From JAGVNX01 sp035290965 (lineage in GTDB: Archaea > Iainarchaeota > Iainarchaeia > Iainarchaeales > GCA-2688035): a DNA stretch of 13,767 nt. Below are positions 5,339 through 12,774 of the stretch, in pieces. The stretch lies in NCBI GenBank assembly GCA_035290965.1, contig DATDTD010000083.1:1-13767 (forward strand), written 5' to 3'. Under the pieces are notes generated by a model. The model ran no database searches. It was not told the origin of the DNA and saw only the letters and a program-made list of their open reading frames with translations. Position 1 is the stretch's first letter, and every line of letters begins with the position of its first letter. Made by a program: the position numbers and the translations under genes.

Positions 5339-7198
5339 ATGCATTCAAGAAAAATCGTTTTTGCGATGGTTCTGGCGGGGCTGATTTTCATAACAGCAGG
5401 GGCTTATTCTGCAACTGCGCCTCAAATTTCGTATGGAGACCGTGAGATTTTTACAGTTAATATTCCTGCAATAGAAGTAAAAGACGGCAGCTGGTCTTAC
5501 AATGGCGTAATTGAATTGCTCCCCGGCCTTTTCAGGGATGCAAAATACCAGAAAGTTGTTTTTAAGCTGAACAATAACGAAATCGGCGCAATAGAAGCAT
5601 GCTGGGCTAGTGACGGCAATCCAGTATATAATACGGAGAATCTGATTGCTTTTTGCTATCAAATTTATGACAACACAGGCACAAAAGGGATACAATCCGA
5701 ACAGATCAAAGCAAAATACGCGTATTCCGAGAGCTCGGACTATACAGTACCCCGCAAAATCTCTTTCGGAAATTTTTCTTTCGACATACAAGCAGGCGCC
5801 TCTGTTTATGATACAAGCGACTTTGTAAAAATAAGCAACTTGACAATAAACGGCCTAAACGGAGGAACAAACCCAGAACCAATCCTACGCGACAACGAAC
5901 AATACATTGACATACCGCCAAAAGAAATAACAACAACCGGTGCATGGAGCTATAGCCAGACAATAGAGCTAAAGCCCCAGCTCTTCCCGGACAAAAAAGC
6001 ACAGAAACTTGTATTCAGGCTTAACAACAAGGAAATCGGAGCAATAGAAGCGTGCTGGAGCAGTGACAGCAGGCCTGTAAATCGTGTCCAAAATAATCAG
6101 ATTGCTTTTTGCTATCAAATTTATGACAACACAGGCACAAAAGGGATACAATCCGGACAGATTAAAGCAGAATACGTCTACTATGGAAACAGCGGCTATA
6201 CAATGCCCCGCAAAATCTCTTTCGGAAATTTTTCTTTCGACATACAAGCAGGCTTTACTGGCACTTATGATTCGGGTGAATTTATCAAAATAAGCGGCTT
6301 GACAATCAGCGGCCTAAACGGAGGAACAAACCCAGAACCAATCCTACGCGACAACGAACAATATATAGACATACCAAAGGACCAAATAAAAGACGGCACA
6401 TGGAATTATGCTGAGACAATCGAACTAAAGCCGGGGTTCTTCCCGGACAAAAAAGCACAGAAACTTGTATTCAGGCTTAACGGGCAATGGATTATTGAAC
6501 TCGGCGCCTGCTGGTACTCCAACAATGAGCCAACGGGCAGGTTTAGTCATTTATTCGGAACCGATGAATTTGGCTATTGTTATTGGATTACTGACTATTC
6601 CACAAAAAACAGCGACGGAACCCCTATCACTACAGGAGAAATCAGGGAAAAAAAATATATTCTTCCAAGTACAAATAACACGAACTATTTTACAATTTCA
6701 AAAGGCAATTTTGAAGCCAGAATGCAGGTTGTGACGGATGCTGTTACAACAATACCTAATTCTACAAACGATACATTAAAGTTAAAAGAAATAAAAATTA
6801 CAGGCTTGAAATCAGAATCACTAAGCGGTTTGACTGTTTCGGTTACAACGCCTGATGCAGGATTAGTTGCCGGGCAGCCGATTGCTTTTGAAGCCAGTGT
6901 TCCTGGCTTTGACGCATCGCAGGTAACTTTCGTTTGGAACTTTGGCGACGGCACAGAACTTGCTCGGGGCAAAACAGCAACGCACAGTTATACCAAACCA
7001 GAAGAGTATACTGTAACAGTGGAAGCAAGTTTGGCAAACAACACGGCAGGCGGATCTGCGACAAACGTCATTAAAATAAAAGAAAACCTGGAAGTATGCT
7101 CTACCTCGCAGCCAGAATGCCGAACGCCTACAGACAACATTCTTGGTGCGCTTTTTAAATTGAACAACTGGCTTATAAGAAACCTCGGGCTTGAGTAA
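5339..7198 (+). CDS. Secreted three-repeat surface protein with PKD domain
   Basis: This 619-residue protein has a signal peptide (residues 1-25: basic start, hydrophobic core VFAMVLAGLIFITAG, likely cleavage after YSA). Three tandem domains follow, roughly 41-190, 191-343 and 344-493. Each has a conserved W after the first strand, ELxPxxF, VxFxLN, a CW pair, and a second Cys in F-C-Y or Y-C-Y (C88/C106, C239/C258, C391/C414), which suggests one disulfide per domain. A PKD-type Ig fold follows (about 497-581, with FVWNFGDGT and a THSY.KPEEYTVTV strand). The tail has another Cys pair (C587, C594) and a short amphipathic end (LGALFKLNNWLIRNLG) but no membrane anchor. I do not recognise the repeat family. 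PKD domains are common in archaeal surface proteins and mediate protein or sugar contacts. It is convergent with the other surface genes. Confidence 0.85.
   Translation: MHSRKIVFAMVLAGLIFITAGAYSATAPQISYGDREIFTVNIPAIEVKDGSWSYNGVIELLPGLFRDAKYQKVVFKLNNNEIGAIEACWASDGNPVYNTENLIAFCYQIYDNTGTKGIQSEQIKAKYAYSESSDYTVPRKISFGNFSFDIQAGASVYDTSDFVKISNLTINGLNGGTNPEPILRDNEQYIDIPPKEITTTGAWSYSQTIELKPQLFPDKKAQKLVFRLNNKEIGAIEACWSSDSRPVNRVQNNQIAFCYQIYDNTGTKGIQSGQIKAEYVYYGNSGYTMPRKISFGNFSFDIQAGFTGTYDSGEFIKISGLTISGLNGGTNPEPILRDNEQYIDIPKDQIKDGTWNYAETIELKPGFFPDKKAQKLVFRLNGQWIIELGACWYSNNEPTGRFSHLFGTDEFGYCYWITDYSTKNSDGTPITTGEIREKKYILPSTNNTNYFTISKGNFEARMQVVTDAVTTIPNSTNDTLKLKEIKITGLKSESLSGLTVSVTTPDAGLVAGQPIAFEASVPGFDASQVTFVWNFGDGTELARGKTATHSYTKPEEYTVTVEASLANNTAGGSATNVIKIKENLEVCSTSQPECRTPTDNILGALFKLNNWLIRNLGLE
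5459..6817 (+). repeat. Three tandem coding repeats of about 456 bp
   Basis: Copies run about 5459-5908, 5909-6367 and 6368-6817. Blocks are identical at DNA level: 5645-5699 with 6101-6155 (55 bp), 5750-5797 with 6206-6253 (48 bp), 5851-5904 with 6310-6363 (54 bp), and 5983-6025 with 6439-6481 (43 bp). Offsets are 456 or 459 bp, whole codons. Other parts have diverged, and the third copy differs most in its C-terminal half. Identical patches between diverged stretches suggest recent duplication or ongoing gene conversion. Confidence 0.9.
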
Positions 7199-7203
7199 AA
7201 AAA
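7197..7203 (-). terminator. Oligo-T terminator candidate for the leftward surface-protein operon
   Basis: An A7 run on the + strand gives T7 on the minus strand, 15 nt past the stop of the 758-aa surface protein gene and overlapping the stop codon of the convergent repeat protein gene. On the + strand a T-rich stretch at 7219-7234 could serve the repeat gene. Confidence 0.35.
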
Positions 7204-7217
7204 GCCTGCCGTGTGCA

Positions 7218-9494
7218 TTATTTCCTTTTCTTTCTTGCTGGCTTTGAGGGCTTTTTTCTCTTTGCTTTGGGCTTTGACTGGATTTTTTTGATTGCATCTT
7301 CAAGGCTTTTTGTTCCTGCGGCTTTTTCAGGCTTTTCGGAAGGGGTTTTCCAGTAGGATATAGGAGCTGTTTCAGCCTCGTTCCCCGCTGCTTTTTTTCC
7401 GCTGCGGAAAATCAAAACAAGCGCAAGCGCGATTACAATCGCAATCAGTGCAACCAAAACAGTGTCTCTGAAGCCTGCAAGAGAGAAAAAGCCTGTTGAC
7501 GGCTGTTTTTGCGGTGCGTTCAAGTCAATTTGAATGTCCTGCACAAGCCTTCCTTTATCAGTGAAGATTTGCACTGGGACTGAAAAGCTTGTTTCGGAAA
7601 AATCCTTTGCAAGAACAAGAGTCATTTCTGCTGAAAGAGTTTCATTGGGCTGCAGTGTTTTCGGAGTGAAATCAAAGCTTGCATTGAAGCCATAGGCATT
7701 CAAATCTGTTATCTGCAAAGCAGAGTTAGAATCGTTCTTCAGAATCAAATCTACTGTGACTGTTTTTTCGGCTGCCTGCACAATGCTGTTGAGTTCTCCC
7801 GAAACAGAAACAACTGCATTTGCGGGAGTTCCGTACAGCCCTCCATAAACATTTACAGTGATTGTCCTTGATTCCGAAACATTTTCAGCGGAAATTTTAA
7901 TTGTTGCCTTGTAGGAAGCGCTTTTTGTGTCATAGGGAGGGTCAAGATACATGTAAACTGATTTTTCCTCTCCGGCATTAAGCGAAAATGCAGAAGGCTG
8001 GAAAAAAACCCAGCTTGGTCCCGAGATTTCGGCTTTTGCCTGAACGCTTTTTGTGCCTGTATTTTTTATTTTCACTGTAAAGGAGTTTTCCCTGTTTGCC
8101 TTTGAATCTCCAGCATTGATGTCTATTGCATTGTTCAAGCCGTCATAATCCGCCTGCAGGGAATAGCAGTCTATTATTTTGAAGGAAAATTTTTCTGTTC
8201 TTGAAAAAAAGCTTGAACTCAGCGAAAGTTCGAAATTTTTGTCGCCGGTTTTTTCATTTTCAAGCGAAATTTTTGCAGTGAAAACCTGCTTTGAGCTTGG
8301 AGAAATGGTTGCCTTGCTCGGGACAATTGAGGCGTTTGCACCGCGGATTGCAGCGCTTATGTCAATTGGATTTGCCTTGTCATTGAGAATTTCAAATTCG
8401 TAAACAAGAGGCTCTTCAATGCAGACAGAAGGGACAGCTGCAGACTGCCCGTTTGCCTTTGCACTTGAAATTGTTACTCCGTAGCAGTCCTGCAATTGGA
8501 CTGAAAATTCCTGCACAGTGTCCTTGTTGAATTTTGTAGAATGCGCTTTCAGGACAAATTTGTATGCTCCCTGCTTTGCAGTGCTTTTCCTGAAGAGAAC
8601 TGTAATTGTTTTCTGCTCTGTTGCCTTCAACTGCATTGCAGAAGGGCTTATTGCAATCCAGTCAGGCCCTGAAAAGCCCAGTTCAATTGAATCGTCAAGC
8701 CTGCCCGAGTTCTTGATTTGTATCTGGGCAGTTGTGTCAGTGTCTGAACATGCCCTCATTGCATCCGCGGAAAAATCTATTTTCTGTGCGTCTGCTATTT
8801 CAAGCGAAAGGCTTTTCTGCGCGAAAAAGCTTGTGTTCTGGATGCTCGCTTTGAGGCTGAAGGCATATTGTTTTGCCTGTGCAGAGCAGGGCGGCTTTAA
8901 GGTTGCGTTCAATTGAATCGAATGGTTTTTTTCAAGCAGGAACTGCGTTCTTGTAAAATCAATCCATTCATTTGGAATTCCCTGGACAGAGAGAGAAACA
9001 AGCTCGTCGCTTTTTCCCGTGTTTGAAACACTAACCTGAAAGCTTTTTTGTTCGCACTGCTGCAGTAAAAAGGAATCCGCATTCACATCAATGGAAATCT
9101 GCCTGCTGGCTCCCACAAAAACGCTTATTTTCTGGGAAAAGTTTTCCAGCGGGCTTGAAACAAGGATAACTGCACCATAAGTTCCGGGAGCAACTGAACA
9201 GCCCTGTGGCTTTATGAATGCATAAAGGCTTGCACTTGAATTTGCAGCAACAGCAATCTGCAGCGGCTTGTCTGCAATCCACTGCCCGTTAAGGTTAATC
9301 CAGCCTGCCGCTTCTCCCGAAGCCGAAATTGAAAAAACCTGTTCTGCTGTCTTGTTGTTTGAAAGCGCAAAAACAGCCTGTGCCGGCACAATGCAGTCTG
9401 TTGAAACAGAAAAGGTTCCTGAAATTGACGAAGCGCATGCAATGCCGGAAAAAGCCAGCAGTGCAAAGAAAACCAAAAAAATTTTTTTATTCAT
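7218..9494 (-). CDS. Ig-like surface protein with C-terminal anchor and basic cytoplasmic tail
   Basis: This 758-residue protein has a signal peptide (residues 1-21, MNKKIFLVFFALLAFSGIACA). A long beta-sandwich ectodomain follows with at least five Ig-like units. Several carry the 'GP.W[IV]....' strand followed by 'L..(G)E.K....' (GPDWIAISPSAMQLKATEQK near 276; GPSWVFFQPSAFSLNAGEEK near 492), as in NPCBM-associated NEW3-type domains. Ectodomain Cys are at 34, 99, 147, 203, 249, 337, 358 and 443, and there are several N-glycosylation sequons. One membrane helix (about 678-696) is followed by a 62-residue cytoplasmic tail whose last 23 residues include 14 Lys/Arg. The ATG at 9494 has GGGGTGG five bases upstream. 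It is the last of three leftward genes for proteins of the same architecture. A role in the cell envelope or adhesion is inferred; no enzyme motif is seen. Confidence 0.8.
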   Translation of the reverse strand: MNKKIFLVFFALLAFSGIACASSISGTFSVSTDCIVPAQAVFALSNNKTAEQVFSISASGEAAGWINLNGQWIADKPLQIAVAANSSASLYAFIKPQGCSVAPGTYGAVILVSSPLENFSQKISVFVGASRQISIDVNADSFLLQQCEQKSFQVSVSNTGKSDELVSLSVQGIPNEWIDFTRTQFLLEKNHSIQLNATLKPPCSAQAKQYAFSLKASIQNTSFFAQKSLSLEIADAQKIDFSADAMRACSDTDTTAQIQIKNSGRLDDSIELGFSGPDWIAISPSAMQLKATEQKTITVLFRKSTAKQGAYKFVLKAHSTKFNKDTVQEFSVQLQDCYGVTISSAKANGQSAAVPSVCIEEPLVYEFEILNDKANPIDISAAIRGANASIVPSKATISPSSKQVFTAKISLENEKTGDKNFELSLSSSFFSRTEKFSFKIIDCYSLQADYDGLNNAIDINAGDSKANRENSFTVKIKNTGTKSVQAKAEISGPSWVFFQPSAFSLNAGEEKSVYMYLDPPYDTKSASYKATIKISAENVSESRTITVNVYGGLYGTPANAVVSVSGELNSIVQAAEKTVTVDLILKNDSNSALQITDLNAYGFNASFDFTPKTLQPNETLSAEMTLVLAKDFSETSFSVPVQIFTDKGRLVQDIQIDLNAPQKQPSTGFFSLAGFRDTVLVALIAIVIALALVLIFRSGKKAAGNEAETAPISYWKTPSEKPEKAAGTKSLEDAIKKIQSKPKAKRKKPSKPARKKRK

Positions 9495-9574
9495 TTTTTC
9501 CACCCCAAAAATTATCGCCAAAAAAAATTTTTATTTGCTGTTTCCAAGCCAAAACTTCTTGTCCTGACGTTTTT

Positions 9575-11416
9575 TTATATTTTACGAATTGCCCTGTTTT
9601 CCGCCCATTTTTCCTTCTCGCTGTTCGATGCGGCAAAGCCTGTTACTGCAATTGCCGCAAGCAGAAGGATTATGAGAACCACAAGGCCGAGCGCAAGGCT
9701 TTCCCCGAGCGTAAAAAGCCCGAAGCCACCGAACGGAGCGCCCTCGGCGCCTTCCCTTGAAAGAATCACAATCTGCAATTGCCTTGTTGCTGTTTCATTT
9801 CCGTTCCTTACTTCCAAAAGGGCAGGATAAGAGCCTGCGGGAATGTTTCCTATTGAAAGCGAAAGCTGGATGTTTTTCGATTCAGAGGGATTGAATATTA
9901 TTGAATTAAAGCTGTTCGACGTAATCTGCTCTGGAAGGTTTTTCAGCGAAACTCCGACATTCGGGAATATTGTTTCTGAGTTGTTCCTGAGCTTTACTGA
10001 AATATTCTGCTGCGAGTTTGCATACGCCTGTATCTGCAGCGGATAGCTTTCAATTGCAAGCTCCTGTTCCAAATCTCCCGCCTTTTCAAGCACAGTGAAG
10101 ACAGGCTTCAGGAAGAATGTTTTTCTGCCGGATTTTATTATTACATTCAGGTCATAGTCTCCGAGAGCCGCTGCCTCTGCAACAGAAACAAAGAGATAAA
10201 CCTCCTGCGCTGTGTTCTTGTTCAGGGAAAAATCCGGATCCGAAAAAACAGCGTTCATGTTTGCGGGAACATTCGGAATATAGAAATTAAAATCCGAGTT
10301 TGTGTCGCCGTTGTTCTGTGCCAGGAAAACAAAGATTCCCGTTTCACTGCGCCTGATTGAAAGATTGTTGTTCTGCAGCAAAACCTGCGGAAGGCTCGTG
10401 GGCCTTACTATGATGCGCTTGCTTTTTTCTACCCTGTTGTTTGGGTTCCATGCAATTACAGAGATGTTATGATCGCCTGTGCTGTCGCTTGTGCGCGCAT
10501 TGACATCGAAATAAAGCGTTCTTTCCTCAAATGCATCGAGTGAAACAGAGCTGTTGCTCAGATAGGTTGGCAAATCGCTCAGGACTGCGGCATTGATTGT
10601 TTGCGCTTCTTTTGAAAGATTCCTTATCTGGAAAAAAATTCTCGAGGAAACTGTTTTTTCGACTGCAATTGAACCCGAAGGCAGGCTCAGCTCGAAGCTC
10701 GGGAAAATAATTCCCTCGCAGTCTTTTACAAAAATAGGGACAGTCCTTTTGATGTAATCAGTGCCTGAAGAAACATAAATGCTTACAGGAATTTTCCCGA
10801 CCTGCGAAAGCCTGCTTGTGTGAACGGAAAGCCTGATGTTTTTTTCCTGGAAAGCATCGAGGTAAATCTGCGATTGTTCAAAGCTTGGAAGCAGAATTTC
10901 GCTTTCGGCATTGAGAGTTATGGTCTTGAATGAAGAGGTTTTGTTCCTTACAAGGACATTAATGAATTCCTCTTCTCCCCTGCATACATCTGTCGGATAG
11001 GGAATTATTTCAAGTGAAGGGCTGTCCTCGCTAACTAAAACAGTTCCAAGAGAGACAGTGAATGAATCCCCGTCAACAAAAAAAATCATTGAAGCGCTGT
11101 AATCAGCCTGCTGTGCATCGATTGTCCTGAAGCTTGCCGCAATCTGGGTGCTTTCACCCGCATTAAGGCAGAAGGATTCGTCAGCAAAGTCAACGGAAAC
11201 ATAATCTGAAAAAAAGCTGTTCCGGATTTCAATGCATTTTCTTGAATCTGTTGTATTTGCAAAAGAATAAAGAACTCCGACATTGTCGTTTCTCTGCATG
11301 AAAATGCTGTTTGCCTGCGGAGAAACTTCTATTCCTGAAAAAACAGAGGCAAATGCCTGCGAGGCAAAAGCCAGCACAAAAACAGTCGCAATCAATCTGA
11401 AAAATTTCATATTCAA
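9575..11416 (-). CDS. Ig-like surface protein with C-terminal membrane anchor
   Basis: This protein of about 613 residues has a signal peptide (MKFFRLIATVFVLAFASQAFA). An ectodomain of several Ig-like beta-sandwich units follows, with repeated patterns such as 'D.C.G.EEFINVLVRN', 'SSRIFFQIRNLS' and 'ISVKLRNNSE', typical of CARDB/NEW3-like archaeal surface repeats. It ends with one membrane helix (about 573-595, SLALGLVVLIILLLAAIAV) and an 18-residue charged tail. The start is uncertain. GTG at 11425, TTG at 11416 and ATG at 11410 are in frame; AAGGTG at 11428-11423 lies six bases before the TTG, the spacing used elsewhere in this window, so I prefer TTG. It begins a few bases after the preceding small surface gene and 80 bp before the next, so the three probably form an operon. 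Specific function is unknown. Confidence 0.78.
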   Translation of the reverse strand: MNMKFFRLIATVFVLAFASQAFASVFSGIEVSPQANSIFMQRNDNVGVLYSFANTTDSRKCIEIRNSFFSDYVSVDFADESFCLNAGESTQIAASFRTIDAQQADYSASMIFFVDGDSFTVSLGTVLVSEDSPSLEIIPYPTDVCRGEEEFINVLVRNKTSSFKTITLNAESEILLPSFEQSQIYLDAFQEKNIRLSVHTSRLSQVGKIPVSIYVSSGTDYIKRTVPIFVKDCEGIIFPSFELSLPSGSIAVEKTVSSRIFFQIRNLSKEAQTINAAVLSDLPTYLSNSSVSLDAFEERTLYFDVNARTSDSTGDHNISVIAWNPNNRVEKSKRIIVRPTSLPQVLLQNNNLSIRRSETGIFVFLAQNNGDTNSDFNFYIPNVPANMNAVFSDPDFSLNKNTAQEVYLFVSVAEAAALGDYDLNVIIKSGRKTFFLKPVFTVLEKAGDLEQELAIESYPLQIQAYANSQQNISVKLRNNSETIFPNVGVSLKNLPEQITSNSFNSIIFNPSESKNIQLSLSIGNIPAGSYPALLEVRNGNETATRQLQIVILSREGAEGAPFGGFGLFTLGESLALGLVVLIILLLAAIAVTGFAASNSEKEKWAENRAIRKI

Positions 11417-11422
11417 GTTTTT

Positions 11423-11428
11423 CACCTT
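11423..11428 (-). promoter_or_regulatory. Shine-Dalgarno site upstream of the 613-aa surface protein gene
   Basis: AAGGTG on the minus strand, just after the previous gene's TAA, is spaced six bases from an in-frame TTG (11416) and twelve from an ATG (11410). It overlaps the GTG at 11425, which makes that GTG an unlikely start. Confidence 0.5.
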
Positions 11429-11429
11429 T

Positions 11430-11999
11430 TTAGTTTATCCTGTGCAGAAACCTTGCAATAAAAGCAATGAGCAGGATTGCTGCAATAATGACAAGGACAA
11501 TTGTGAGCGCATTCTCGCTCCCGATTGCTGCGAGAGAAACAAAGCCCGCTGAAATAAATCCAATGCCAGAATCCTGATTCTGTTCAGGAACAGGAACAGG
11601 CCGCTGGAATGCGGGATTCTTAAAGGCAAGGCTTATTGTGCGCACTGCCTTTTCATTGTCAAGCGAAACAACAAGAGTGCTTTCATAAGTCTGCCCCTCT
11701 AACCCCTTTGCGGGATAAATGCGAAGGGTGAATTTTGATTCAGAATTTGCCTGTATTACATCGGGAACCCCGAGCAAATCAGAGGTTGCGGGAGAAAAAA
11801 ATCTTACATCAAGAGTCTTGTCAATGGGAGAGTCGTTTTTCACAATAATCCAGAAATCTCTGGGAGAATCAAAAATAAATGCACCGCTCGGAGCCTCGAG
11901 CAAAAAAGCAGATGCACTGCCAGTTAAGGCAAGCAAAAAAACTCCTGCAAGGAGCATTGTGAAAAATTTTTTCTCCAAAAAAAAACCCCAAACACCCAT
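11430..11999 (-). CDS. Small secreted Ig-like protein with C-terminal membrane anchor
   Basis: This protein of up to 189 residues has a signal peptide (FFTMLLAGVFLLALTGSASA, ending near residue 31), one Ig-like beta-sandwich (about 32-127: FWIIVKNDSPIDKTLDVRFF, later STLVVSLDNEKAVRTISLAF), a Pro-rich linker (PVPVPEQNQDSG) and one membrane helix (about 164-183, ALTIVLVIIAAILLIAFIA) with a short basic tail. The start is the ATG at 11999 or a TTG at 11978 (MEKKFFTMLL), which has GGGG about eight bases upstream and gives a more typical signal peptide. It is the first gene of the three-gene surface cluster, its stop lying about ten bases before the next start. It could be an accessory subunit of the larger surface proteins; that is inferred only from architecture and linkage. 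Confidence 0.7.
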   Translation of the reverse strand: MGVWGFFLEKKFFTMLLAGVFLLALTGSASAFLLEAPSGAFIFDSPRDFWIIVKNDSPIDKTLDVRFFSPATSDLLGVPDVIQANSESKFTLRIYPAKGLEGQTYESTLVVSLDNEKAVRTISLAFKNPAFQRPVPVPEQNQDSGIGFISAGFVSLAAIGSENALTIVLVIIAAILLIAFIARFLHRIN

Positions 12000-12020
12000 G
12001 AAGATTAATCTTCACTTATT

Positions 12021-12030
12021 AACTATATGA
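12021..12030 (-). promoter_or_regulatory. TATA-like element for the surface-protein operon
   Basis: The minus strand reads TCATATAGTT, flanked by two AGTTAAT copies 13 bp apart, about 25 bp before the ATG at 11999. A start site near 12000 would make the ATG nearly leaderless or favour the TTG at 11978. Other TATA-like stretches lie at 12055-12075, so the choice is uncertain. The remaining 12031-12101 gap is AT-rich with no gene. Confidence 0.35.
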
Positions 12031-12089
12031 ATTAACTAAGCAATATAGATATCCCTTATATGCAAATTTAAAAAGCTATCGGGAAACAC

Positions 12090-12095
12090 AAAAAA
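12090..12095 (-). terminator. Oligo-T terminator candidate for the HTH-CBS gene
   Basis: T6 on the minus strand begins 7 nt past the stop of the regulator gene. A T5 run (12070-12074) follows further on. No stable hairpin was seen. Confidence 0.3.
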
Positions 12096-12101
12096 GACTG
12101 G

Positions 12102-12668
12102 TTATTTTCCCTTTGCAGCCATTTTCAATAAATCTGATTTTGAAATAATTCCTGTTATTTTTCCCTTTTTTCCCACTAGGACCGCGGCATGGAATGAAAG
12201 CATTGCGGAAACAAGCTTTACGGGAGTGTTCTCCTGCACAATGGGAAGCGCCTCTTCCATTACACCCTTTACCTTTGTTTTTGCAAGGTCAACGGCATTC
12301 GGCAATTTTCCCAGCATTGAAAGCACTCCCTTCTCTGTTATGGAACCAATCGACCTGTCGTTTGCAATTACTGGAAGCTGGGAAACGCTGTTTTTTTCCA
12401 TGAGCAAAACAGCCCTTTTCACTGAATCAGAGGGAGAAACAGAATAGACATGCCTGTGCATTATTTTTTCCGCGCTCACGCTGTTTTCCTCGTGAAGCCT
12501 TTCAATGCAGTCGAATAACTGCCTTGCCTTTTCAAAGCCCGGAGAAAGCCGCCCTGATTCAATCTTTGCAATTAAGCTCTGGCTAACCCCTGAAAGCTTT
12601 GAAAGCTCCTGCTGGGTTAATCCTGCTGATTTGCGCCGGATTTTTATTTCCGAAAGCGATGGAAGCAT
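12102..12668 (-). CDS. XRE-family HTH transcriptional regulator with paired CBS domains
   Basis: This 188-residue cytoplasmic regulator belongs to a well-known archaeal type. Residues 5-57 form an XRE/Cro helix-turn-helix (IKIRRKSAGLTQQELSKLSG, then VSQSLIAKIESGRLSPGFEKARQLFDCI). Two CBS motifs follow (about 66-120 and 132-185: AEKIMHRHVYSVSPSDSVKRA with SQLPVI and SIGSITE; VKGVMEEALPIVQENTPVKL with AAVLVGKKGKITGIISKSDLL). CBS pairs bind adenosyl ligands such as AMP, ATP or SAM. The ATG at 12668 starts just before the HTH; an in-frame ATG at 12692 lies close to the predicted transcription start and adds unrelated residues. The gene is divergent from metK, and the 131-bp gap holds two inverted repeats with the same half-site, so it may control itself and metK in response to SAM or a related nucleotide (inference). 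Confidence 0.88.
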   Translation of the reverse strand: MLPSLSEIKIRRKSAGLTQQELSKLSGVSQSLIAKIESGRLSPGFEKARQLFDCIERLHEENSVSAEKIMHRHVYSVSPSDSVKRAVLLMEKNSVSQLPVIANDRSIGSITEKGVLSMLGKLPNAVDLAKTKVKGVMEEALPIVQENTPVKLVSAMLSFHAAVLVGKKGKITGIISKSDLLKMAAKGK

Positions 12669-12702
12669 AAAAGCATTGTGCGCGGAAAGCATTAAAAAAC
12701 AG

Positions 12703-12722
12703 ATTATTCTTATAGGAATAAT
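12703..12722. promoter_or_regulatory. Candidate operator 1 (palindrome over the regulator's TATA box)
   Basis: Perfect 7-bp arms ATTATTC and GAATAAT flank a 6-bp centre, TTATAG. The whole 20 bp is a palindrome with one mismatched pair. The centre contains the TATA-like element of the leftward regulator gene, about 45 bp before its ATG at 12668, so a bound protein would block that promoter. Confidence 0.5.
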
Positions 12723-12740
12723 TTTTGCAAAAACAATTCC

Positions 12741-12748
12741 TTAAAAAG
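12741..12748 (+). promoter_or_regulatory. TATA-like box of metK
   Basis: TTAAAAAG lies about 55 bp before the metK ATG, predicting a start near 12770 and a leader of about 30 nt that carries the AGGAGGA SD (12787-12793). Confidence 0.4.
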
Positions 12749-12754
12749 CCTTTT

Positions 12755-12774
12755 TTATTCCGAAGTATGAATAA
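12755..12774. promoter_or_regulatory. Candidate operator 2 (inverted repeat at the metK start site)
   Basis: Arms TTATTC (12755-12760) and GAATAA (12769-12774) are separated by 8 bp. The half-sites equal those of candidate operator 1, and the centres lie 52 bp apart, close to five DNA turns. The site spans the expected metK transcription start. Confidence 0.45.

Noticed and set aside
5308..5341. Upstream ATG codons at 5308 and 5321 as starts for the repeat protein
   Set aside because: Both are out of frame with the protein. The ATG at 5321 gives only a four-codon frame ending in TAA; the ATG at 5339 gives a proper signal peptide.
5176..5391. N-terminal extension of the thioredoxin reductase to 5391
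   Set aside because: The added 72 residues are hydrophobic, unlike the family, and overlap the divergent gene's start. MQKIDLAIIG at 5175 has an SD and matches family length.
5459..6817. Regular repeats considered as a CRISPR or non-coding array
   Set aside because: The period is about 456 bp, the frame stays open through all copies, and identical blocks encode the same domain positions, so these are protein-domain repeats.
6863..7303. 146-aa minus-strand frame spanning the convergent junction
   Set aside because: It overlaps both the PKD-coding end and the basic tail of the 758-aa protein; its composition is implausible and no start signal is seen.
12000..12101. Possible tRNA or small RNA gene in the AT-rich gap
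   Set aside because: No cloverleaf-compatible stems or conserved TTC-type loop were found; promoter and terminator elements explain the gap.
12743..12755. AAAAAG-C-CTTTTT inverted repeat as a metK operator
   Set aside because: It is low-complexity and overlaps the likely TATA box. The TTATTC/GAATAA pair is a more specific candidate.
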